From positions 868,001-932,000 of the forward strand of contig NZ_CP014989.1 in NCBI RefSeq assembly GCF_001685415.1: DNA of 64,000 nucleotides, in the 5' to 3' direction. The notes beneath the pieces were generated by a model. It ran no database searches and was not told the origin of the DNA. It saw only the letters and a program-made list of their open reading frames with translations. How positions within the stretch are numbered: the first letter of the stretch is position 1; each line of letters begins with the position of its first letter. The translations under genes and the position numbers were made by a program. The stretch is from Serinicoccus hydrothermalis. Lineage in GTDB: Bacteria > Actinomycetota > Actinomycetes > Actinomycetales > Dermatophilaceae. Shown one piece after another: positions 1 through 7,113 of this stretch.

Positions 1-1599
1 CACCGCGTGCCGCACCCGGTAGGTCTCGGTCATCGAGACGCAGGTCACGCGTTCGGAGCCGAAGCGTTCCAAGATGCGCTCGTAGAGCTCGGTGCGCCGG
101 GCGGACTCGACGTCGATGTCGATGTCCGGCAGCTGGGCGCGCAGCGGTGAGCAGAAGCGCTCCATGAGCAGGCCGTGCTCCAGCGGGTCCACGCCGCTGA
201 TGCCCAGCAGGTAGGTGACCAGGCTCCCGGCCCCCGACCCGCGGGCCGCCACCCGCACGCCCTGCTCCCGGATCAGGTCGCACACCTGGGCGACCGTGAG
301 GAAGTAGGTCGGGTAGCCCAGCCCGGCGATGACGCCCAGCTCGTCCTCGAGCCGGTCGTGGATCCGGCGCAGGGACGAGGACCCCGTCCCGGGGTAGCGG
401 GTGGCGACGGCCTGGGTGCAGCGCTCGGTGAGGACCTGGTGCACCTGCCCGACGCCCTGCACCCCCAGCACCTCCGGCTCGGGCAGGTGGACCGCCCCGA
501 TGCCGAGGTCGGACCGGGCGTCCTGGTGGCAGGCGGCCGCCAGCTCCAGCGTCTCGCGCAGCAGCTCCTCGGCACGGGCCCCGGGGCCGGCCGCGTGCTC
601 GAGCTGGCGGGCCAGGCCGTGCATGGCGGAGGTCGTCGCCAGGTGACCGGCGCTGCTGACCCGGTCCAGGTGACGCTCGTCGAGCGCGACCCGCCGTCGG
701 GCCGCGTCGAGGACGTCGACCACCCGGGCCTGCTCGGGTCGGGCGTGCCGCACCGCGGCCGTGAGCACGGCGGGGACCCCCACCTCCCGGGCCAGCGCCC
801 AGGACGCCGTGGCGTGCGCCAGGCTGCCCGGCGTGCCGTCGGGTCCTCCGTGGCAGACCACCTCGACCCGCACCGCCCCTGCCGGGAGCAGCCGGACCCA
901 GGCCAGGAGCAGCTCCCGGGCCCGGTCACGGCGGCGGGCGAGCAGCGCCCTGCCCACGTCGGAGTCCGGACCGAGCAGCAGCACGACCGGAGCCGCCCCG
1001 GCCGTGCCGGCCGCCGCCCGGGCGACCAGCTCGGGGGTGACCCGGGGGACGGAACGCTCCCCCGCCAGGTGGGTCTGGGTGACCAGGCGGCACAGCCTGG
1101 CCCATCCCGCCCCGGCCTCGGCGCCACCCCGCTGACCGCGGGCCAGCAGCACCACCCGCGGCTGCTGGTCGTCGACCAGCGTCCCTCCCTTGACCGGGCT
1201 GCGCGGGCCACGGCGTTCCGGGCGGGCGTCCGGGCCCTCGCCCCACCCACGCCCCGGGGCCACCTGACGCCGGTCCTTCCGCTCCTCGGTCCTGAGCCCG
1301 GTGACGAACGGGCTCCGGGCGACGTCGAGGTGGCCGGCTCGTCCCACCGGCCCGGACGGCGGACCCGCCAGGGCGAGGTCCACCCCCAGCACCGGCGCGA
1401 CCCCGGCCTCGCCGCAGGCACGGACGAAGCGCACCGCGCCGTAGAGGCCGTCACGGTCGGTCAGCGCCAGCGCCGACTGCCCCAGCCCGGCGGCTCGGGC
1501 CACCAGCTCTGCCGGGTGGGACGCGCCGTACCGCATCGAGGCGCTGGAGGCGACGTGCAGATGGACGAAGTCGTCGCCGGCCCGGGTCACCGGGCTCAC
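1..1599 (-). CDS. dnaE2: DnaE2-type DNA polymerase III alpha subunit, N-terminal part (C-terminus beyond window edge)
   Basis: Translesion-type DNA polymerase catalytic subunit, 533 codons visible. The reading frame has no annotated competitor and ends in frame at base 1. The N-terminus is a PHP domain (FVHLHVASSASMRYGASHP, then ALALTDRD), as in the second DnaE of Streptomyces. The polymerase palm begins near residue 470–510 with LLGISGVDPLEHGLLMERF and the acidic motif PDIDIDVESARR. The GTG start at 1599 overlaps the TGA of the HEPN gene (GTGA), so translation is probably coupled. Assignment to DnaE2 rather than DnaE1 rests on the SOS box and on the DUF6504/HEPN neighbours. No imuB lies between these genes or upstream of them within the window. 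Confidence 0.88.
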   Translation of the reverse strand, partial: MSPVTRAGDDFVHLHVASSASMRYGASHPAELVARAAGLGQSALALTDRDGLYGAVRFVRACGEAGVAPVLGVDLALAGPPSGPVGRAGHLDVARSPFVTGLRTEERKDRRQVAPGRGWGEGPDARPERRGPRSPVKGGTLVDDQQPRVVLLARGQRGGAEAGAGWARLCRLVTQTHLAGERSVPRVTPELVARAAAGTAGAAPVVLLLGPDSDVGRALLARRRDRARELLLAWVRLLPAGAVRVEVVCHGGPDGTPGSLAHATASWALAREVGVPAVLTAAVRHARPEQARVVDVLDAARRRVALDERHLDRVSSAGHLATTSAMHGLARQLEHAAGPGARAEELLRETLELAAACHQDARSDLGIGAVHLPEPEVLGVQGVGQVHQVLTERCTQAVATRYPGTGSSSLRRIHDRLEDELGVIAGLGYPTYFLTVAQVCDLIREQGVRVAARGSGAGSLVTYLLGISGVDPLEHGLLMERFCSPLRAQLPDIDIDVESARRTELYERILERFGSERVTCVSMTETYRVRHAV

Positions 1600-2033
1600 C
1601 CGTGACCCAGCGGGACCAGCTCGGCGTGCACCGGTACCTCGCACGGCAGGTGCAGCGAGGCACGCACCAGCTCCAGGAAGCGCTCCCCCGCCCGGACCAG
1701 GTCGTCGGCGTCCCGCGCGGTGACGGTGACGCTGCCGGCGCCGCGCTCCAGGGCGACCCGCCGCCGACCGGAGGCGGCGAAGAACGCGGCCCACTCGGTC
1801 AGCTCCGGTGCGACCGAGGAAAGCACCTCCCAGACGCTGCGCGGCCGGCTGCGGGGGACCGGCGTCGTGCGGGCGGCCAGCAGCGCCGCCCCGGCCCGCA
1901 GCGCAGCCAGGTGGGCACAGGTGTAGCGCTCGGCCGCGGTGGCGCTGTGGCACGCCTCCAGCAGCACCCCCCGTGATCGTTCCAGCAGGTCCAGCACGGC
2001 TCCGGCCGTGACCCCTGTCTCGATGACCGTCAT
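1596..2033 (-). CDS. SAV_6107-type HEPN domain protein
   Basis: A 145-residue, mostly helical protein that resembles the SAV_6107 HEPN family, which is found beside dnaE2/imuB cassettes in actinobacteria. The middle carries ACHSATAAERYTCAHLAALRAG and the tail an ARDADDLVRAGERFLELV helix. I see no clear RX4-6H nuclease motif, so it may be a binding or scaffold HEPN rather than an RNase. The start at 2033 follows a GGAGAG-type ribosome site. Its stop overlaps the dnaE2 start by four bases, which places it in the SOS operon. Its biochemical role is not established. Confidence 0.75.
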   Translation of the reverse strand: MTVIETGVTAGAVLDLLERSRGVLLEACHSATAAERYTCAHLAALRAGAALLAARTTPVPRSRPRSVWEVLSSVAPELTEWAAFFAASGRRRVALERGAGSVTVTARDADDLVRAGERFLELVRASLHLPCEVPVHAELVPLGHG

Positions 2034-2103
2034 CTCGTCGTCCTCTCCGTCGCTCTCGTCCTCGTGCTCATGTCGTCCTCACGTCCTCACGTCGCCTGCC
2101 CGC

Positions 2104-2484
2104 CTAGTCGGCCACCCGTTCCAGCCACCACCGCCCGCCCTGGACCAGGTCGTAGACCCCCGTCCCCGACGCCCTCCCGGCACCTGCCTCCACCCGCCAG
2201 ACCACCCGCTCCAGCTCCGGCCGGGCTGCGGCGGGCTCCTCGTCCGCCGGGTTCGCCGGGTTCGCGCTCGTGCGCGCGTCCTCGCTCCGCCACCACGGCA
2301 CCCGCTGGGTCCACCGGCCCAGCACCGCACGCACGAGATGCACCCGGCCCCGCCAGAGGAAGACGGTGGGGACCGGCGGGGACCCGCCGTCGGGGTCGAG
2401 CACCACCGCCCCGTCCAGCCGGACCCCGTGCTCGTCCGCGGCCCCGGTCCTGACCTCGACCGGTTCGTGATAGCTCCTGCTCAT
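2104..2484 (-). CDS. DUF6504 family protein, first gene of the SOS operon
   Basis: A 126-residue protein starting MSRSYHEPVEVRTG and ending with a Trp-rich segment (YDLVQGGRWWLERV), the pattern of DUF6504 proteins that accompany actinobacterial ImuB/DnaE2. I chose the ATG at 2484 because GAGGAGG lies seven bases upstream. The frame stays open to an ATG at 2574, but that start would lie within the promoter/operator and would have the SOS box and hairpin translated. The central sequence (PTVFLWRGRVHLVRAVLGRW) is a predicted beta-rich core. Function unknown; co-transcription with the HEPN gene and dnaE2 implies a role in induced mutagenesis. Confidence 0.8.
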   Translation of the reverse strand: MSRSYHEPVEVRTGAADEHGVRLDGAVVLDPDGGSPPVPTVFLWRGRVHLVRAVLGRWTQRVPWWRSEDARTSANPANPADEEPAAARPELERVVWRVEAGAGRASGTGVYDLVQGGRWWLERVAD

Positions 2485-2515
2485 GCTGCGCCTCCTCGCG
2501 GACGATGAACCCAGG

Positions 2516-2549
2516 TCGATCACGAGGTCGCGGACGACCTCGTGATCGA
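2516..2549. repeat. 15-bp perfect inverted repeat overlapping the SOS box
   Basis: Arms 2516–2530 and 2535–2549 are perfectly complementary around a CGGA loop. The right arm runs four bases into the left half-site of the LexA box. In the minus-strand transcript it would form a stable leader hairpin upstream of the DUF6504 ribosome site. Confidence 0.8.
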
Positions 2550-2561
2550 ACTTCTGTTCGA
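2546..2561. promoter_or_regulatory. LexA-binding SOS box
   Basis: TCGAAC-TTCT-GTTCGA is a perfect match to the actinobacterial SOS operator (TCGAAC-N4-GTTCGA). It sits 62 bases before the DUF6504 start and should make the DUF6504–HEPN–dnaE2 operon damage-inducible. Confidence 0.88.
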
Positions 2562-2635
2562 TAGATGGGTACAAATGTACGACTCGGCTCCGACAGACTC
2601 AACCCCTCAGGTGAGCCTGATGCTCCTATGACCTG

Positions 2636-3721
2636 TCAAGCGGCTGGATCGAGGGTTGATGGTGCTTGCGGTGGGGCTGTGTCGTGGGCGAGTTCGGCGC
2701 GGATGGTGGGCAGGAGCTCGCGGATGAGGTAGCGCTTGAGGCAGCGGATGATCTCGGGTTTGCTCAGGTTCTGCTCGCTGCGTCGGGCCCGGTAGGCCTT
2801 GGTCCTGTCGTCGTGGCCGAGACGGACCATGATGATCCGCCAGAGGGCTTCGTTGGCGTGTCTGTCGCCGCCGCGGTTGAGCCTGTGGCGGTCGGTGCGT
2901 CCGGAGGATGCGGGTAGTGGGCTGACCCCGCACAGTGCGGCGAAGGAGGCCTCGGAGCGGATGCGGTCGGGGTTGTCTCCGGCGGTGATGAGCAGCTGGG
3001 AGGCGGTGTCGGGGCCGACTCCGAAGTGGTCCAGCAGACCGGGGGCGGTGTGCTTGACCAGGGCGTCGAGGTCGGCGTCGGCCTCGGCGATCTCCTCGGC
3101 CAGGACCAGGCAGCGGCGGGCGGTGCGGCGTAGCGCGAGCTTGACCGCCTGCTCGGGCTCGTGCAGGCGGTCGCGGTCCGGGCGCAGCCGCGCACACGCC
3201 TGGACGCGGGTGGTGCCGCTGAGTCCGTGCAGCTGCCCGCGGACCGGGTGCGGCGCGGTGATGACCAGCTGCACCAGGGCGGAGCGGGCAGCGACCATCG
3301 CCTTCATCGCGGCCCTCTTGGTCGCCTTCAGCGCGCGCAGCGACTCCACCGGCCCGGTGCGCGTCTTGGGTGTCGTCGTGGCCGTCCTGGCCAGCACGGC
3401 CCGGGCTGCGGCCTCGGCGTCCAGCGGGTCGCTCTTGCCCCGCTGACGACGCTGCTTGCGATCGGCGCGGTCGACCTCGACCACGTCCACGTCCTGGGCT
3501 GTGAGGTAGCGGGCGAGCTGGGCACCGTAGGACCCGGTGCCCTCGACCCCCACGCGGTCGACCTGCCCGTGCGAGCTCAGCCATCCCAGGGCTCGCCTGT
3601 TACCCGCCGCGGTCGCCGGGACACTCCTGGTGCCCAGCAGCCGGCCCTGGGCGTCGAGCGCGGCCAGGGTGTGCGTGTCGGCGTGGGTGTCGACCCCGCC
3701 GATGACGGTAGATGTCACCAT
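2636..3721 (-). CDS. IS110-family transposase (RNA-guided DEDD recombinase type)
   Basis: A 361-residue transposase of full family length. The N-terminal RuvC-like domain carries the DEDD set: GGVDTHADTH (Asp10), VGVEGTGSYG (Glu60) and SDPLDAEAAARA (two Asp near 98–101). The C-terminal Tnp20 domain has GVGPDTASQLL and ALCGVSPLPASSGRT, which includes the serine used by this family. Nothing is truncated or frameshifted, so the enzyme may be active. The ATG at 3721 (or GTG at 3718) follows an AGGA site. It points away from the polyprenyl synthase and toward the SOS operon, ending about 75 bases from the LexA box. Confidence 0.93.
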   Translation of the reverse strand: MVTSTVIGGVDTHADTHTLAALDAQGRLLGTRSVPATAAGNRRALGWLSSHGQVDRVGVEGTGSYGAQLARYLTAQDVDVVEVDRADRKQRRQRGKSDPLDAEAAARAVLARTATTTPKTRTGPVESLRALKATKRAAMKAMVAARSALVQLVITAPHPVRGQLHGLSGTTRVQACARLRPDRDRLHEPEQAVKLALRRTARRCLVLAEEIAEADADLDALVKHTAPGLLDHFGVGPDTASQLLITAGDNPDRIRSEASFAALCGVSPLPASSGRTDRHRLNRGGDRHANEALWRIIMVRLGHDDRTKAYRARRSEQNLSKPEIIRCLKRYLIRELLPTIRAELAHDTAPPQAPSTLDPAA

Positions 3722-3758
3722 GATTGGCGTCCTTCCGACTCTGATCCAGTTGGTTGGA

Positions 3759-3843
3759 CACGCACCACCGGTCGGGCGGACAGCACAGTGACGAGGCCTA
3801 CGCCAGGCTCCTATCAGGTCACGATCCGTCCGGCTGGTGCGTG
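3759..3843 (-). ncRNA. candidate structured RNA in the IS110 noncoding end (possible bridge RNA part)
   Basis: Upstream of the transposase start, arms 3759–3771 and 3830–3843 pair (9 + 4 base pairs with one bulged base). A second stem, GTGAC/GTCAC (3788–3792 with 3818–3822), is nested inside, with GCCT/AGGC (3796–3799 with 3805–3808) at the tip. The inner arm contains the octamer that recurs at the other end of the element. Known IS110 bridge RNAs come from the noncoding end and contain loops that pair with the element junction. Assignment here is inference; the full RNA would probably extend beyond these limits. Confidence 0.35.
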
Positions 3844-4132
3844 CGCCCCGCCCGGCGACAGATCAGGCCAAAGGCACCAAGCCGGTGGACAACAGGGTCA
3901 GCCGGGCGGGACTTCCATCGAGCGTAACGACGGCACCAACAGCATCACTGTGGACAACTTCTGCGCCCGACGCAACGTCCGCAGCACGATGGACCCGTCG
4001 GCAGGTCCGGGTCGCAGGAGGGGGTGACCCGGACCCGCCGGCGCAGCGGATAGGCTCGGGTCAGGGCGACCAACCGGGCCACCGCCCTCCCGGCCCACCA
4101 CCGGCGACCCCGTCCGCACAGGAGGACTCGTG
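3844..4132. other. noncoding stretch between IS110 left end and polyprenyl synthase
   Basis: No gene found. Base composition is milder than in the flanks up to about 4000, and GTGGACAAC occurs twice (around 3886 and 3950), suggesting it belongs at least partly to the insertion element. The part after about 4020 returns to the high-GC style of the chromosome and includes a GGAGG ribosome site (4121–4125) for the next gene. Confidence 0.5.
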
Positions 4133-5215
4133 ATGCTCGTCCTGGACGGCGTGGACCTCCGCCCCCGCGTGCAGCGGGCCCTGGACGAGCACCTCGCCCG
4201 CCAGCGCACGGTGCTCGACGAGCTCGGTCCCCCGATGACCCCCCTGGTGGACGCTGTCGCCGAGCTGCTCTCCGGCGGAAAGCGGCTCCGGGCGGCCTTC
4301 CTCTACTGGGGCTGGCGCGCCCTGGGGCAGCCGGACGACCCCGCCGTGGTCCGCGCCGCCAGCGCCATGGAGATCTTCCAGGCGGCCGCGCTCCTGCACG
4401 ACGACGTCATGGACAACAGCGACCTGCGCCGTGGGCGGCCCGCCGCCCACCGCACCTTCGCCACGTGGCACCAGCAGCGCGGATGGTCCGGGGACCCGGT
4501 CCGTTTCGGCCATGCGGCGGCGATCCTGGCCGGCGACATCTGCCTGAACTGGACCGACGAGGTCTTCTCGGCCAGTGGGCTGCCCCCCGCCGCCCTGCAG
4601 CGGGCCCGGCCCGAGTTCGACCGCATGCGCACCCAGCTCATGGGTGGCCAGTTCCTCGACATCCTCGAGGGCGCCCACGGGTGGGGCGACCTGGACCTCG
4701 CCGAGCGGTTGGACCGCTGCCGCACCGTGATCCGCCACAAGAGCGCCCGCTACTCCGTCGAGCAGCCGCTGCTCATCGGCGCGGACGCCGCCGACGCCCC
4801 GGAGGAGACCCGTGCCGGGCTGGCCCGCTACGGCGCGGCGCTCGGCGAGGCCTTCCAGCTGCGCGACGACGTCCTCGGCGTCTTCGGCGACCCCGAGCAG
4901 ACCGGGAAACCCGCGGGCGACGACCTCCGCGAGGGCAAGCACACGGTCCTGGTCGCGTATGCCCTCGCCCACGCCGACCCCACCGGCGCCGCCCTGCTCG
5001 AGGCCTCCCTGGGCACCCCCGACCTGGACGAGCAGGCGGTGCAGTCCCTCCGCGACGTGCTCGTGCGGTCCACCGCGCTGCAGCGCACCGAGGACATGGT
5101 GAGCAGCGGCGCCGCCCGCGCCCTGGAGGCGCTGGACCAGACCCCCGGTCTGACCGACGAGGGGACGCAGGCGCTCCGGGAGCTCGTCGCGGTCTGCACC
5201 GACCGCGCCGTCTGA
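4133..5215 (+). CDS. idsA: polyprenyl (geranylgeranyl-type) diphosphate synthase
   Basis: A trans-isoprenyl diphosphate synthase of about 360 residues that elongates allylic diphosphates with IPP. The first Asp-rich motif is LLHDDVMDNSDLRRGRPAAH; the second is LRDDVLGVFGDPEQTGKP followed by GDDLREGKHT. GGKRLR near residue 50 binds IPP diphosphate. I prefer the ATG at 4133, seven bases after GGAGG, over the GTG at 4130. In M. tuberculosis the homologue idsA2 (Rv2173) lies by Rv2175c and pknL, as here. The product chain length cannot be read reliably; menaquinone or polyprenol supply is plausible. Confidence 0.9.
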   Translation: MLVLDGVDLRPRVQRALDEHLARQRTVLDELGPPMTPLVDAVAELLSGGKRLRAAFLYWGWRALGQPDDPAVVRAASAMEIFQAAALLHDDVMDNSDLRRGRPAAHRTFATWHQQRGWSGDPVRFGHAAAILAGDICLNWTDEVFSASGLPPAALQRARPEFDRMRTQLMGGQFLDILEGAHGWGDLDLAERLDRCRTVIRHKSARYSVEQPLLIGADAADAPEETRAGLARYGAALGEAFQLRDDVLGVFGDPEQTGKPAGDDLREGKHTVLVAYALAHADPTGAALLEASLGTPDLDEQAVQSLRDVLVRSTALQRTEDMVSSGAARALEALDQTPGLTDEGTQALRELVAVCTDRAV

Positions 5216-5256
5216 GGCGCCGTCGTCCCCGAGGCACCTCCCGACGACCGAGAAAC

Positions 5257-5613
5257 CTAGAAGGCCTGCTCCTGGGCGCGGCGTCGCACCTCGGTCTTGG
5301 CGCCGGCGTGCAGGGAGGCGATCGCGCTGCCGCCCGGCAACGACTCGTCGGGGGCGTGCAGCCAGTCCACGATCTCCTCGTCGCTGTGCCCACCGTCACC
5401 GAGCACCGTGATGGTGCCGCGCAGCGCAGGCAGCGGGCCGTCGTCGACGAAGAAGGTGGCCGGCACCATCACCACCCGGTCCGGCCCCCGTCGCACCCCC
5501 ACGACGTCGCGCTCGTCCAACCAGCGCCGCACGACCGGAAGGGTCGCGCCGGTGCGCTTCATGACGTCGGGGACGGTCAGCCACTCAGGAATCACATCGG
5601 TGTCACTTACCAC
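5257..5613 (-). CDS. Rv2175c-family winged-helix DNA-binding protein
   Basis: A 118-residue protein with an N-terminal helix-turn-helix (WLTVPDVMKRTGATLPVVRRWL) followed by RRGPDRVVMVPATFF, and a C-terminal helical domain with DEEIVDWLH. This matches Rv2175c, a DNA-binding substrate of the kinase PknL in M. tuberculosis; a PknL-like kinase gene is at 7114 here. The GTG start at 5613 has GGAAG upstream. It converges with the polyprenyl synthase, with a 41-base gap. Regulation by phosphorylation is known for the mycobacterial protein and inferred here. Confidence 0.88.
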   Translation of the reverse strand: MVSDTDVIPEWLTVPDVMKRTGATLPVVRRWLDERDVVGVRRGPDRVVMVPATFFVDDGPLPALRGTITVLGDGGHSDEEIVDWLHAPDESLPGGSAIASLHAGAKTEVRRRAQEQAF

Positions 5614-5773
5614 ATCTTCCAGTCAATCACATGATCCGACACGCCCAAAAGGTGGCGCGACGGACCACCGACGGGTACTGTCCCTCGTGCCTCACCGGTC
5701 ACGCTGTCCCCGTGACCCACGGGAGGTGACTGAGATCATCGCCAACCTCATACGTCCCCCTGGAGGACACGAC

Positions 5774-7042
5774 GTGAGTCCGCTCTTCGCCGCCCTGCCG
5801 CCCGGAGACCTTCCTTCCCACGCCTACGTCGCGCCCACCGGGGTGCACGCCACCGCTCCCCTGGCCCTTCCCACGGCCCGGGACACCACGCACACCGTGC
5901 AGGCCGGCGACACCGTCTACGACATCGCGGCGCGCTACGACGTCAGCGCCCGCGCCATCGTCCGGGCCAACTCCCTGCGCGACGGGGGCCGCTGGATCAT
6001 GCCCGGCGCGACACTGCGGATCCCGGCCGGCGGCGGCACGAGCGCCGCCCCCGAGCCGTCGGCGTCCGACGCCTCGTCCGGGAGCGAGGGGAAGGGCTCG
6101 GGCTCCAAGGCCCGCGGTGGCACCACCATCACGGTGCGGCCGGGCGACACGCTGTCGCACCTCGCCGTGCGGCACGGGGTCAGCGTCGAGCAGCTCGTCG
6201 ACGTCAACGCGATCAGCAACACCCGGCTCATCTACCCCGGGCAGGTCCTGCGGCTGCCCGGCTCCGGCGGCGGCTCCGCGCCCCGGGAGCAGGCCGCCCC
6301 CGCGCAGCGCCCGTCCTCCTCGGAGAACTCCTCGGGAACCACCGTCACCGTCCGCAGCGGGGACACCCTGACCGACATCGCCGCCCGGCACGGCGTGAGC
6401 GTGGCCGCGATCGCCCGGGCGAACGACCTGCAGGACACGCGCCTGATCTACCCCGGGGAGAAGCTGCGGCTCGATGGGTCGGCCCCGACGACCGGCGGCA
6501 CCACGACCATGGACCGCCCCTACGACGAGCGGACCATCGGTGACCACCGCGCCGGTGAGAAGGTCCCGGACACCTTCCTGCACTACCGCTACAGCGACGG
6601 GGTCGCGCGGTCCGCCGCCGGCAACCGCGACTACCTCGCGCAGGTCGACGTGCCGAGCCAGGAGGCCGTGCGCGACCTCATCGTGCGGACCAGCGAGCGC
6701 CACGGCGTCGACCCGACCCTCATGCTCGCCCTGTCCTACCAGGAGTCGGGCTGGAACCACCGCGCCGTCTCCCCCGCCAACGCGATCGGCGCCATGCAGG
6801 TCATCCCGAGCTCCGGCGAGTGGGCCTCCGGCCTCGTCGGGCGCGAGCTGAACCTGCTGGACCCGCAGGACAACGTCACCGCCGGGGTCGTCATCATGCG
6901 CACCCTCATGCGGTCCGCCGACAGCACCGAGGAGGCCATCGGCGGCTACTACCAGGGGCTGGCAAGCGTGCGTCAGCACGGCCTGTTCGCCGACACCCGG
7001 CAGTACGTCCGCAACATCAAGCACTTCCAGAAGACGCTCTGA
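5774..7042 (+). CDS. three-LysM protein with C-terminal lytic transglycosylase domain
   Basis: A 422-residue cell-wall enzyme. Three LysM modules (about 40–84, 119–162, 191–234; each with GDT near the start and PG near the end) are separated by Ser/Gly linkers. A transglycosylase (SLT) domain follows at 300–420 with the catalytic Glu in SYQESGWNHRAVS and AIGAMQVIP. I chose the GTG at 5774 with GGAGG seven bases upstream; an in-frame GTG at 5726 has its ribosome site too close. Oddly, neither start yields a classic signal peptide, although the substrate, peptidoglycan, is outside the membrane. It lies between the Rv2175c-like gene and the PASTA kinase. Confidence 0.88.
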   Translation: MSPLFAALPPGDLPSHAYVAPTGVHATAPLALPTARDTTHTVQAGDTVYDIAARYDVSARAIVRANSLRDGGRWIMPGATLRIPAGGGTSAAPEPSASDASSGSEGKGSGSKARGGTTITVRPGDTLSHLAVRHGVSVEQLVDVNAISNTRLIYPGQVLRLPGSGGGSAPREQAAPAQRPSSSENSSGTTVTVRSGDTLTDIAARHGVSVAAIARANDLQDTRLIYPGEKLRLDGSAPTTGGTTTMDRPYDERTIGDHRAGEKVPDTFLHYRYSDGVARSAAGNRDYLAQVDVPSQEAVRDLIVRTSERHGVDPTLMLALSYQESGWNHRAVSPANAIGAMQVIPSSGEWASGLVGRELNLLDPQDNVTAGVVIMRTLMRSADSTEEAIGGYYQGLASVRQHGLFADTRQYVRNIKHFQKTL

Positions 7043-7060
7043 GGGACCGGCCGACGGCAT

Positions 7061-7084
7061 ACCGTGGCGGTCACGTCCCACGGT
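7061..7084. terminator. short hairpin after the LysM gene
   Basis: ACCGTGG (7061–7067) and CCACGGT (7078–7084) pair over a 10-base loop, 18 bases after the stop. No T-run follows. It is a weak terminator candidate. Confidence 0.3.
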
Positions 7085-7101
7085 CCGGCGGCCCGGCTTC
7101 G

Positions 7102-7107
7102 TAGACT
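7102..7107 (+). promoter_or_regulatory. -10 box of a leaderless promoter (kinase)
   Basis: TAGACT lies six bases before the GTG at 7114, so transcription probably starts on the start codon; no ribosome site is present. Confidence 0.6.
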
Positions 7108-7113
7108 CGGGAC

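Larger units (their letters stand above)
2622..3843 (-). mobile_element. IS110-family insertion sequence (ends approximate)
   Basis: The element comprises one transposase gene, about 14 bases of noncoding DNA after its stop and a longer noncoding region before its start. IS110 elements lack true terminal inverted repeats, so the ends cannot be fixed from this sequence alone. The octamer GCTCCTAT occurs at 2622–2629 and again at 3807–3814, consistent either with a core at both ends or with a guide copy inside the left end. CAGGTC at 3815–3820 and GACCTG at 2630–2635 follow the octamers in inverted sense. The region to about 4000 is less GC-rich than its neighbours, so the left end may extend further. 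Confidence 0.6.

Noticed and set aside
175-1605. Long open frame on the plus strand opposite dnaE2
   Set aside because: It mirrors third-position GC bias of the polymerase gene; the minus-strand frame has clear PHP and palm motifs.
2104-2574. Longer DUF6504 start at 2574
   Set aside because: It would translate the LexA box and hairpin; the ATG at 2484 has a much better ribosome site.
5726-5773. Upstream GTG start for the LysM protein
   Set aside because: The ribosome site runs into the start codon, and it still gives no signal peptide.
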